From: Marsupella aquatica
Taxonomy: Eukaryota > Marchantiophyta
DNA: 64,000 nt
Assembly (NCBI GenBank): GCA_973895155.1
Contig: OZ316891.1
Coordinates: forward strand, 15,438,001 to 15,502,000
Direction of reading: 5' to 3'
Shown: in pieces, positions 24,578 to 36,159 of the stretch
Position numbering within the stretch: position 1 is the stretch's first letter
How the letters are laid out: each line of letters begins with the position of its first letter
Notes under the pieces: model-generated
Database searches by the model: none
What the model was told of the DNA's origin: nothing
Seen by the model: only the letters and a program-made list of their open reading frames with translations
Program-made: the position numbers and the translations under genes

Positions 24578-26259
24578 AGACACGCTCGTACATCTTCTCT
24601 GGTACATTTCCACGCAGAAATGCTATGACCCTAAACCCTAAATGATATGACCGTCAACCTCGCCAGAGTCGTCTAGTCACCTTGTCTCGTTCGCGATCAA
24701 ATTCCCGGAATCCGAAGGGCTTAGTTAGGGCCATTCTTAGTTTCGACTTGCTGTTTGTGCGGTTCATCTGTTGACTGTAAAGGTTCGGATCATCGCCATG
24801 ATACTCAATAAATGATGCATTAATTGAGTAGGATATGATAAGAGTGGGTTTGTAATGCTATTTTATCAGTTTCGCCCTTCAGTAGTCCCTTGAAGGTGTT
24901 ACTTTGGCGATTCCTTCATTGGTTTAGGTAGCTCTCGATGTTCCTTTCCGATCTTCCCTCATTAGACGTAGTCGTCAGAGGCTTTAGGACGTAGCCGAGG
25001 AAGACTGGACGCTTCTTTGGTATCAATTTTGTACATCTTGTCACTCGCCCGTGTTGATTTGAAGGGTGCTTTGAATTGGAATACTATTATCCAATCGCTG
25101 TTCCTGGCAGTCCAATGTTACTTATAAAGCTCCAATTACAATATAGAGTTAGGGCTTAGGTTTCATGTGAATAAGGAATATATTTTGGTGACATTTTATT
25201 ATACCACCGCGCTTGCTTCAATGTTGACATTTTATTATACTCCTACTCTGCACGTTCAAAGAACAGGTAGTCTGGGCTACTTAGACATAATACCACATGA
25301 GACCAAATTGTTGTTGATAAAAAAGTTTACCATCTCAAGTCGTTTCCCCACAGATGCAAACTTTACTGTGTCAGATAAAACGCTGGCCTTTTCAAAGGGG
25401 AGTGAAACTAAAGAATCTCCATGGCTGTCAAGCGATGCTGTCGGTCCTATGAAGACTGGGATCGCAAAATGAACATGGCCATCCTAAAGATATAAAATAG
25501 TCTAACTAAGGTCCGGACATAGTCTGCTATATTCGACTTAGCGACATAAGTTGTCAAAGAAAACCACGAAATGCATTTGGAACACTAGTAAGAATCCCCA
25601 GTTTCAACTTTGAAAATTTCCATTTCACCTGCCTCCGTCTGGATTCGTTGCTGGATTCGTTTTGACAGGGTGGGGTTTAGATGGACATCGCATCCACAAA
25701 ATTCATATCCTTCTCGAGTAATGATCTTCACGTTTAACTGATATAGACCACGCTTTTGGTATTAAAAACTTACATAGTCCTTAAATTAAAACACCTGACC
25801 CACTTGTGGTGGAAAGCCTGATACACGTTTCTGGCATTTTCTAATCTTTGTACTATTCAGGAGATGGGGTCCTACAAATCACTAAAATGCATCTGTAGGG
25901 AATAAGATTATCGCTAGTTTGAATCGGGAAGGTGGTATATAAAGCCATCCCGTTGGTCAAACTTCAGCCTACACAATCTCTTCTCTAAGTGGCAATTCAA
26001 CTCGTAACCAAACTCTGGGGGAAAATATATACATAGACAATAAATACCCCTCCGTAGGAATTAACGATTGAGAAATGATGTGATGTTTAATGGAACTGAA
26101 TCAAATGGAATATACACATGCACTCTACAGAACTATCCTGGGATAAACATGTCTGATTCTCTTCTCCTATGACACTGCGGATTCCGTACTCAAGTTTCAT
26201 ATATCTCGAGTACATAATATAGTGTCGAAATCTAGCTTTTGTATGGCCCGAGTCTGTCA
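24578..26259. other. Intergenic region between convergent TPR and DUF4091 genes
   Basis: Holds the 3' UTRs of two convergent genes. 'gaccctaaaccctaaatg' at about 24,626 resembles a telomere box, and 'ttgacattttattatac' occurs twice (about 25,190 and 25,224). No domain-bearing open frame was found; the 101-codon frame at 25,167-25,472 is unrecognised. Confidence 0.5.
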
Positions 26260-29200
26260 TCATGCAGGTTGCTGATATGACCCGTAAACTTCACCTCGCA
26301 TGATCTCAACTGGTTGATGCTCTTGAGTGTAGCGTTCAGGTCCATAATACAATCCTGTTTTCTCCAGTATAGACAAAGCAGCAAGCCTTCCATACATGGA
26401 AGCATAGAGCTGCAAGTACTCGAAGTCCTGCAGCACGCTACCCAAGTCATTGAAAATGTATACCTCTGTTACTAATGACTTGGTATGCTGAAGTTCCTAG
26501 ACATATAAAGCATTGATATTGCATGTGGTTACAACTCTTTACCTGCATACCACTCAGAATGCGTTCCAAGCGCACTGAGGCCACAGGTACAGACGAGTTT
26601 GGTGTGAATACTTCGCCAGGATAATACAGAACGCCATCACCTGGGGGTAGCCCCCGTCGGAACCTAGTCTGAAACAATAGTGAGATCTCTTGCAAATCAG
26701 CCTCAAATTTGGTCAGGCACAGTAGCATATTAGCCATAAGAATATAAGAATGTAACTCAACAACCCACTAAATACGCTGTAAGGATTCTTCAACACTATC
26801 TGAAAATACAGTGTATTCTAAAAATCCTGAAGAGCCAGATGCGTGTTTGCTTACACTAGCTAATTAAAAAGTGCTCCGATAAACAGCTCTAGACAAGATT
26901 CCATCACCTCAGCTGATGATGATCCAGCTCTTTCATAACAGTTAGCACCCCAGTACAAGAATCCAGTACCACCTTCTTTCCACACCCGCCAGAAGACTGC
27001 TCGGTGCTGTGTACCTTTCATTCCAAGATGCCAGTTTGGATGCGGATCTGCTGGCCCCATGCACACGTAAGTCCACCACTCCTAAAAAGCAATCATCCAG
27101 ATCAGTCGAGTGGTAAGACAATACTCTAAAATCCCATCGCATTCATAGGGCATTGTCTACGTTCAACACGTACCGTACCCCTAGCTATTATCCTGGCAGG
27201 TCAACACCCAGGAATCATAATCGACCTCCAACATATATGACGGTCAAATTTTTCAAGTTCATGATTCGGGAGTTTATCTTCGTTTTTGTACCTCGTGATT
27301 GTCTGGCTGCAGTTCTGCAGTTATGTTCTGTATCAGATCTTCACGCCCTCCTAAAACCCATTCACTGCAAATCAACTTGTTATGAGACCCCAACAATGTA
27401 TTGTGAAGAAGCTTGGCAAGACGAACTGTTGTTGCTATTCCAGATTGCCAGTGTTAATGTGAACTCGTGCTCGTTTTTCTCTAAAATATTATCGACCCTC
27501 AAAAGTGGGCATGAAACATTTTTTACTCTTAGAAAGCTTTCTTGCCACAGTTGAGGTGGTTACTTCCTACCTGGTACAGAAAATCTGAGTGTGTGGTCGT
27601 AAGAAGCTTGGGACTCGTAGAAATGATTCAAAGCTTCCTGGGGCCCCAGGTACATCAAAGGGACCTGCAAAACCACCCCAAACCTGGTTTTAATATCATC
27701 CCATGAGTACCAAAGGTCTAGGAAAATTGGATATGCAAAGATTAACGTCGTTATTTCATAGTGTTGGATCCGCACACTGTCAGGCTTTCGGGCAAACCTA
27801 ATCAAACAGTGCGTCGCATCCCCACTGTATGGCACGAGTACAATTTCGCTGATCGCATGCAGGCTTCATGCCATCCTGGACGTGAGACTCCTACTTAAAC
27901 ATGAATTATAATAGCGAAGAGCTTTTCAAAGAGTTTAATTAAACTATCCAAGAACAAATAAATGTCGTGAGCAATAACCCCGTTCCATTGTGAATAACCC
28001 AAACTCCAGTAACCCGGTTGAGGTTTGTTAACACAATGGAGCTATTCACAAGGTATTGAACGCTTACCACAATAATACGTAGTCAGTACACGTGCATCTG
28101 GAGCTATTGCTCTGATCTCTTCAGACATGTTGCGAATATGTTCATATTGCTCCATCCCCAATGGCTGATTACCAAAGTCAAAAATACTAATTAGTTCTCT
28201 GAAACTAGTATAGTCAATAACTACTCACTAAAATGCATCAAAGGGCCATTCCGATATTTAGATCATAAGCTCATTTCTCCAAACAAACGTATACCAAAAA
28301 TGGGACAATAAAGCGGATAATGGATATCAAATAGAAAGAATCAGACCTCGTCCCATAAGTAAAAGTATGCCTTTTTCCAGTGGCTCTTTTGTCTAAGTAT
28401 CTCCACTTCCTGTCTAAGGGAATCCTTGGCTGCATCAGTGCTGTAATATAACATACATGACCGTAGATTAATATGTAAACATGCTATCGCACGAAAGAGA
28501 TGTATTTAAAACACACTTCAAAGAACCAGCATTAGAAAGCTTACAATTCAGAAAAAAAAATCGCCACAGACAAAACATCCAACCCAATGGGCTGTAACAA
28601 TTGCAAGTTTCGTTTTTATCTTCGTACCCTTTACAAAATTGAAGCGGGACACAAAGACACCTCTGTTAAATTCAAAAGCGGAGGCAAGGAGAGGGTGAAC
28701 CACCCTAATCAAGCTTAATTAACTAAGTGACAAATGCTCCCCCACCCGTCAAGTCCTCAGAAAACACTAACGACAATTATAATGGCCAGAATACCTTGCT
28801 TTCTTCCACATGAACAGGTCTGAAGAGTCAGGGGAGGTGGCCCACCTGTTTAGAACAGGAGCATAGGGCACGGCATAAGCTGATAATTTTGGATTAGCAT
28901 AATACTTTTCTGCCTTGGGATGATCCGCTGAAAATCACAATAGCTCTGAAAGTCAATCTCACATCTCATCCCGTTGACGTACTCATTTACTATACCTAAT
29001 CATTAGACAAAGAATAGATCCAGAAAATTTCTGACGAGTCGCAACATTTACTACGAGTCCACCCTGTCTTAGATGTGGAGACAACAATTTCAATGCCATC
29101 AACGAGCTAAATCTCCAAGTAAGAATTACTTCCGGGGGTAATATGAATCAGATTCTGGTAGTAAGGAAACCATGTCCTGAGATTCACGGTATTGTACCTG

Positions 29201-31330
29201 GCCAAGGGCATGTATATGTCAAAACACGCATGTTGTCGCCCCATCTGCAGAAGTAGGGGCTCAAGCGATATTGCAGCAACCATTGAAAATGCATGTCTAA
29301 TGAATTGTACCAGTCACTGCTTCCATGTTCTAACCCAAAACGGTCCTCGATAACTGTTTCAGATATCTTTAATAAAAGTTAAGGAAAGAGGCCCTGTTGC
29401 CTTGCTTAGCATAAAGTACTGAAACGACCGTGCTCATCCATAAGGTGAAGTAAAAGGATACGCCGAAGACAGCTGGAAGCGAAGGAGTTTCTGGTAACAC
29501 AAAATCCCACACTGTTAGCCCAACCTTCACTTGTACTGCAAGTGAACTATCAAAGTCTTCGTCAATGTCCATTTTCCTATTCTCACCCTGGGTAGCCGTC
29601 AACAAGGACGACTGCAGGACCTGCTGCAACCCTTCATAAAGTGCTCGTAGCTCCTCTGGCTAAATTGCAAAAAGAGTTAACCAAATTTAGTACAGAAAGG
29701 GGAAAGAGAGGTTTGAGTGGTTGATACCTACACAAGTTCCCTGTAAGATCTTAACATAAAATCTCACGGGTCCAGGCATTCATTTTTTGTCAAACTTAAT
29801 GTTTTATCATACGATCCATGAGATGGATTGAAAATAACTTACGGCATTGCCTTTCGAGATATCTGTGCCGTCCAGCAGTTGTTGCAATTCCTTTCTAAGT
29901 TCTCCTCTTTCATTGTCACCTAGATCATCGTCATCGTTAATTTTTCTGCATGAACAGCAACATTCACCGATGCGATCAACCTAAGTGACCTTTTGCAAGT
30001 AAATGAAAGGCACTATGGAGGGTCGTATGCTCTTGCAACTTGTTCAGTGCTTGTTAGTAGATAGGAACTTACTCGAAATCACCCTTCACTGCTAGGAAAC
30101 TAATCTCTCCTTCGTAAAATCCAGGAGGCTGAGAGGTAGGCACATCCACTGAGAGCCAAAGCCCAAGCGTCTCCCTGAGACACAACAAAGAATTCTAAAG
30201 TAAGTCTAGGCCACATTTCAACGGTCTTTCTATCAGAAAACACTCACTCCTAGGACCAGCTGAGACAACCCTCGAAGGGAATTACCACAGGATATAGTCG
30301 TGGCTAATCCTGCGGTATAGTTCTAATCCTCTTATTAATTCCTGAAAGCGATATGCCCACAAAATACCACATGTGGAGATGTAAAGAGTAGCTCTCACCC
30401 GGGTAGCAGGCCTATTCGTGCAGTTGGTAATTCCAAAGGAACAAGTGCATCAGGCACGCCCAGTACTGGCACAACCTTCCGCAATGTTATTGATTTCCCT
30501 GTCTCGAGCCTACAAAATTTCCATTGACATGCCAGACATGAGATAGTATCCTGCCTGAGTACGAGGGGCATGCAAAATCTCTTCAGATCTAGAGCTGGCT
30601 ACTGTGGTCCTCGAACCCTCCGAACTTTTGAGCCAATTTGAGAGGATTCTAAGAGAGACGGCGACTCAATCTCGATATCCTTAGATGAGCAGTAAGGCGA
30701 AGCAATTTGTGGCAATTACATCTCATAGCTATACGTCATTGGAAACCAAATGATATATAATTCATTTGAGGCTGCCCTCAACATGGGCTCTCACTTGTGA
30801 CCAGAGCTGCTACAAAGATCAGAGCATTGAATTTGAACATGACCGACAAAACCACCACTCGCCCAAGACAACTTCGGCCGCAGCGCGATTTGAATACTCT
30901 CTCGCTCATTCCGTGCCGCCAAAAGGTTGATCTGACAATGCATCATATCAACATAACTCAGCAAGAAAGAGAGACACGTTTTCGGTCACTCGACTCGACA
31001 CAAACAATATTCCGATACTCGACAACCCCAATTTGAGAGAAAGAAGTGAAGAGTACTGAAACTCTTTTGAGAAAATTTAACAACAATGTGCTTCTCATGA
31101 GTATCGCTGGGAAAAATTACTCTTTCGAGCGGTCGAGGAGGTTCCTGATGCCCGATTGTCGCAGTATTTGGCATGGGCCATACATGCAGTAGATCACCAG
31201 TCGGATGCCTCGTAGCTTCGTCCAACCGTGTGGGGTTCTTCAAAACTGCATCGGTCCACCCATAACCTGTTCCTCCACCCCGGACACCTTCAACTGGTGG
31301 CGGAACTACGAATTCCACATTGCCCTGCAT
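26260..31330 (-). CDS. DUF4091 / glycoside-hydrolase-123-like protein
   Basis: Fifteen exons, complement(join(26260..26427,26543..26668,26908..27081,27292..27364,27571..27664,28068..28164,28347..28440,28795..28927,29198..29366,29462..29659,29843..29945,30073..30174,30399..30509,30795..30931,31121..31330)); every junction is GT-AG and the phases close, 662 aa. The translation matches the conserved plant protein with a DUF4091 C-terminal domain: 'RGGGTGYGW', 'INLLAARNERESIQIALRP', 'VLGVPDALVPLELP', 'VDVPTSQPPGFYEGEI', 'DRFGLEHGSSDWYN', 'HWKKAYFYLWDEP', 'WWTYVCMGPADPHPNWH', 'WRVWKEGGTGFLYWGANC', 'RGLPPGDGVLYYPGEVF'. The adjacent Asp418-Glu419 in 'LWDEP' fits the Asp-Glu catalytic pair known in GH123 beta-N-acetylgalactosaminidases, so a hydrolase role is plausible but untested. 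No signal peptide is visible, so it is probably cytosolic. The gene is convergent with the TPR gene. Confidence 0.9.
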
Positions 31331-32474
31331 ATTCCAAACACACTCTGCACAACGAAATCAGATGATCATGAGCTTGGATGAAAAATCATGTGGGTGTGAG
31401 TTCGTTCGTTTGTTGATCTTGAATACATCTCCTTGCAGATGACTCTCAGGTGGATGACCTTCAAGAATCACACACGACTCCGTTCGTCATCTACTATAAT
31501 TCTTAGGACGGGGGATGCTGGACCTTCAGCTGCTGGATCCTACCTCTGCTGGATCCTACCTCGATAGGCTTTATCGATGGGCTCTATCGATGGGCTTTAT
31601 CACAGAATCCGAAAACTTAGTCGGGATCTCTTGAGTCTGAAATTTGGGTTGATTTTCAGGCTTAAGGGAACTATGATTCTGGATTTTCAAGCTAATACCT
31701 TGATTTTGCATATCTGGTACTTTCATTGGTTCACATTAGAGCATCTGCAACGGTGTACTCTAATTCCTTAGCGTATACATTGAATTACGTTTTCTAGTAC
31801 AATGGATGTATATAGTAAGGATGACATGCCAAAATGCAAGCCCAATGGTCATAGGGGTTTACCTCGTGATATAACTTTAGATACTAATTGTTAGATCTTG
31901 TTTTACCTCCCGCTATACCTTTGGATACTAATTGTTTGATCTTGGATAACCCAGGAATCAATTCTGCATTGAGTCAGTGCTCTATATGGTCATTCAATAG
32001 TAGTTTAAATAACCAAAAAACCTACTATAGTAAGCTCACAACTGAAATCCTTCCACTAATCCATTGGGGTTGCCTTCTTTCTCTGCCTTATTGGGTTTGG
32101 TCAACATAGCTTACACTAGACTAACCTAGTAACTGTTGGAGGTGCTCTTTATTTAAGGTGTTCTTTTTGCATGAATTAATAATTTTGTTTAGCAAATGTA
32201 CAATTTCAGGTGAAAGTTTTGTTTGTGAAAAAACTTGAGGTTCTAGCAATGCTGAACTGACACAAGGTTTGTTTATGTTGTGAGCTTGAGGTACTTGTTT
32301 TCTAACTTGTTGGTTCAGGTAGTTTTTTAGCTTTCAAGTGCATTTTTATAAGGTGTTGTTAAAGTGCAACTATTTTTTAGGATTTCCAGGTGCATGTTTT
32401 TCACAAAAATTTCTGCTTTTCTTTCAAGAATAATTTTTTACACAAAACAACTTTGTTCAATTTTTGTCCACATT

Positions 32475-33190
32475 GTTGAGCATAGATAACAATTATAACG
32501 GCAAGCCCATGAACCATCCCAATGCACAAGTATCAATATCGAGAGATACATGGTTCACCTTAGCATGAGGCTATGTCCACGGGAACACACAAGAGCCAGC
32601 TTTATTGCACTCTAGGCTGACTGTGTTGAGCATAGATGACATTCGTAACAACAAGCCCATGAACCATCCAACGCACAAGAGTCGACACAGAGAGATACGT
32701 GGATCACGGAGACATGAGGCTACGTCCACGGGAACACACAAGAGCTTTACTGCACTCTAGGCCGACCGGCCATACCAAGCATCCACAGCACAAGCTCTCC
32801 CTATCTCTCAACTAGCTCCGTAACAATGAGCCTAAGTTCCACCAAGGTCTGGCATCAGCCTTGGCTGTATGCACAATAGCACTACCGCTAACATTAGCTA
32901 AGTCCTAACCCGAGTTAGACTAATTGTGGTTAGCTCATGAGTCACAAGACTAGAGCAATATCTAATAGACCAACCATACCAAGCATCCACAACACAAGCT
33001 CTCCCTATCTCTCAACTGGCTCCGTAACAATGAGTCTGAGTACCTACTATCCAACTACTATCCAAACAAACACCGATGTGTGCGCATAACATGACTAACC
33101 TAACCTAGTCTACGACTAAGGTTAGCCCTAACTACGGTAAAGTCGTAACTCTAGACCCTAAAAGTAAATCCTATCACACATCTTAAGGGT
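32475..33190. repeat. Dispersed repeat, copy 2, with nested tandem duplications
   Basis: Same family as 12,031-12,420. Here it is internally duplicated: 'gttgagcataga.....taac..caagcccatgaaccatcc' at 32,475 and 32,625 (150-bp period), and 'cataccaagcatccac' plus 'cacaagctctccctatctct' at 32,771 and 32,975 (204-bp period). The right end has 'actaacctaacctagtctac' and 'actaaggttagccctaac', as in copy 1. Confidence 0.65.
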
Positions 33191-34221
33191 TTGTTCATTT
33201 CATATGTTATAATTATGGCACAAGGAATACCAAAAAGAAAATTGTTTTTTTAATAATTTTTTCTGGTCTCAAAGATGTGATTGGAGTTATCAACTAGGGA
33301 AAACTTGCTGCTGTTCATTTTACAAAGTATTGGGGGCACTCTCAACCTAACCAGTTGCTACGGGGGGGGTCACTATATGGAGGGCCATACATTGCGTGCG
33401 ACGTTTTAGGGTTTGACCCCCCTAACTTATAAGTGAATTTGTTTTTGCAAAGCCCTTTCTTTCTTTAAATAGTGTCATTTTTTTTATTAAAAAACCCCTA
33501 AAAACTTTAAAGAAAGTATTTTTTGTAATTAAATAGGCCTATGTGTTCTATAAAGTCGACCAGTCAATAAAACATGTCCTATGTGTTCTTCCACCAAACT
33601 TTGGAAGTCTTCCGCCACACCCATTTAAATGGGCCTATACTTCGTCGCAGGTGATGTGCCACTTCCGTGGAAGTGACCCCCCTAAGACCAGTTGCCAATC
33701 TTAAAGTGACTGGAGTGGGGCCCAAATTTTGCTTATGTGGAGCAAATTTTTGTCTCACATGTTGGATCTCCTTTCTTGGAGGTCTTGTCATATGGAAGCT
33801 TGGTTCATTTCTATTTTGAGTTGTTTATATTAAAAATGAGCCCACATCCCCCTCATGAGATTTTCTTTTGTTAGAACAAGACAAGCCCTAGCCAAAGAAA
33901 TATATGACTTTTAGATGAAGTGGGCCCAGCTTATCTACTGTAGGTAATAAATTATTCTATCACCCTTGGCTGAGCTTCCTTTGTATAGGTACCTGGGCTA
34001 AAGGAGGTAAAGCGAGGTATTGTATAATGCAAGCAAACAATAATTTGGATAGCAAGGAGAGTGTTGTTAGCTAGCCACTAGTGGTTTTTTAATTTCTTTT
34101 GATTTTTTTGCTGCCTTTCATAGTTGTAGTGTTTTTTTAAAGACTCCTCTAGCCAAAGGAGGAGTCCCCAAAATGGATGTTACTAACTAAGTTCTGTTAG
34201 CGAAGCACTTGGAATAAAAAA

Positions 34222-34509
34222 ATAGGGTCATGCGACTAATGTTTTTGCTCATGTTGGGATTTTTTTTAATTCTTTCCTCGCACCCTACAATGACCCGTTT
34301 GCCCCAAAGGACGAAATGGCAAGGTTGAGGGTTTTGCCGCATACCAGGCACAACTACTGGAGGTTCTTGTTAGTGAGGGAGTTGGATATAGAAGATAGGG
34401 GTCATGCGAGTAAATGTTTTGCTCATGTGTGATTTATTTATTTATTTACTCGCACGCTACAATGACCCCTTTGCCCCAAAGGACGAATGCCAAGGTTGAG
34501 GGTTTTGCG
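34222..34509. repeat. Diverged direct repeat, about 115 bp twice
   Basis: Two copies starting near 34,222 and 34,395 share 'ataggg(g)tcatgcga', 'tgttttgctcatgt', 'ctcgca.cctacaatgaccc', 'tttgccccaaaggacgaa' and 'caaggttgagggttttgc'. They are separated by about 55 bp of unrelated sequence. Confidence 0.7.
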
Positions 34510-36159
34510 AAATGGGACTTGTGAGAGGGCGTGAGAACCAGTGAAAAGCTTCAAAGAGTTGGGATACTCAGGTCTTCTAGTTGACATGACATTCAGCCCG
34601 ACAGCCGAGATACGTTGGTGCCTGGTTTTGCAGTTTTTGCAGTAGTGCGTTCATGATCAATTCATTACACAAGCAGCGGTCAGCGACGATGCAGGGGCCG
34701 GCGATAGCTTTGGTGTCTGCTGCGAAGTGGGTTTTCTCCGTTTGCTCTTCTTGGCTGTCTTCAGCGCTTTGTATTCTGTCTCCGTCTTTGGAATGTCTGC
34801 AACATCATCTTTGTGAGCGGCAGACGTGATCAGCTCCAGAGGTTTAAGCATCCGAGCTGACTTTTCTTAGTGGATCCATCCTCCACACGGGTCGTTCCTG
34901 CCGGGATCTTTAGTTTGGGTCACCATAGTAGATGGCAGATCCCGGGCATTTTTTTACGTCATGAGATTTAGATGGTGATGCCTCTTTCGTAACGCACACG
35001 AGTACAGGCATATTTTATCTCACATTATCCTGACCGCCGAGGTGGGAGCTGATTTTGATTTGCAGAGTCGGAAATTTGAAATCATATTTAGCTCCTTCAT
35101 CATTTCTTCCTGAAGAGGCTTCACTTTGCAGCGGGATTCTCGCTCTCGGGGTTTAATCATGAACTTAAATAGGAGAATTAGCTTTGAATGCTCAAGTTAC
35201 TTAGGCGGTCTACTGCCACAATGTTTTCGCGGTGTAGAAATCAATTTACGACGATGATTTGAATTGTCATGGTTCATTTCACGAAGAAATCACTTTCTTA
35301 AAGGCAGTGAGGATTGGGGTCAATATGGGGATACTTCAGTTTGTCTGTGGGTCGTACTGAAGTGGATAGAACTATATTGCTTTCCCCAAAATATCTGGCA
35401 GACTTGTAGATTGGATATCTTCACACTTCGATCGAACCGCAGGGCGTGTGAACGTTTGCTACTTTAGGAACTACCCCGAAAGAAGTTTCGATAGCTAGAT
35501 AATCCAATTCTTGGATTTATTTTGCCGACTCCTTCTTTGGCCCGTTTCATCTTGCAGGAGAAGTGCTCTCAACAATATGGCGTCCACCTTCCAGCGTACT
35601 AGGGCCCTACCGTTAGTAGTCATGACTTTGGGATAAGGTCACGTCTCCGAAGAGGGGCCCGGAGTAAAGAAGAATTTAAACATTGTGAGATGGCATTTAA
35701 ACCCCTAAGCAAGACCCTCAGACTTCGTCATGGGTGACAGCGAGTTCTCAACTGGTTATACCATGCGATAGAAATGGAGTGGTACTCCAGTTTCTGTGTG
35801 CACTACGCACCCTCCTGTACGAATAGTTAACTGCTGAATTGTCCCGTAATAGATTCGAGTACGAAGTTGCTCCGTTCCGAAGATGAGGCCCACTACCGGT
35901 AGATTGTATCCACTGAGCAGATTGTAGAGTCTGGCAGACATAGTCGGATTGTACTGTCTAGGTAGCTTGTGAGGAAGTAGTGCTCATATGTCATACTCTA
36001 AAATTGTAGCGTTGGAGGTGCATGGTATATCTCCATTAATTTTTAGTAAATTTGAAATCATAGCAATTGACTTCGAGGATTTGTCCTTAACGCAAATTAG
36101 CGGACAGGATGCTCTCTTTTGCTGATCTGACTTGGAGCTGAAATTGCAGAATTTAAGCA

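Larger units (their letters stand above)
31331..36159. other. Repeat-rich region between DUF4091 gene and CPN60 relic
   Basis: The first few hundred bases are the 5' flank of the DUF4091 gene, including short 'ctgctggatcctacct' and 'tttatcgatgggct' repeats at 31,535-31,605. Then come A/T-rich DNA, the second copy of a dispersed repeat (32,475-33,190), a diverged direct repeat at 34.2-34.5 kb, and unrecognised sequence. A 64-codon lysine-rich frame at 34,657-34,851 (-) and a 67-codon frame at 35,264-35,467 (+) match no known family. Confidence 0.45.

Noticed and set aside
34657-34851. 64-codon lysine-rich minus-strand frame
   Set aside because: No neighbouring exons with matching phase or homology could be found; it may be chance.
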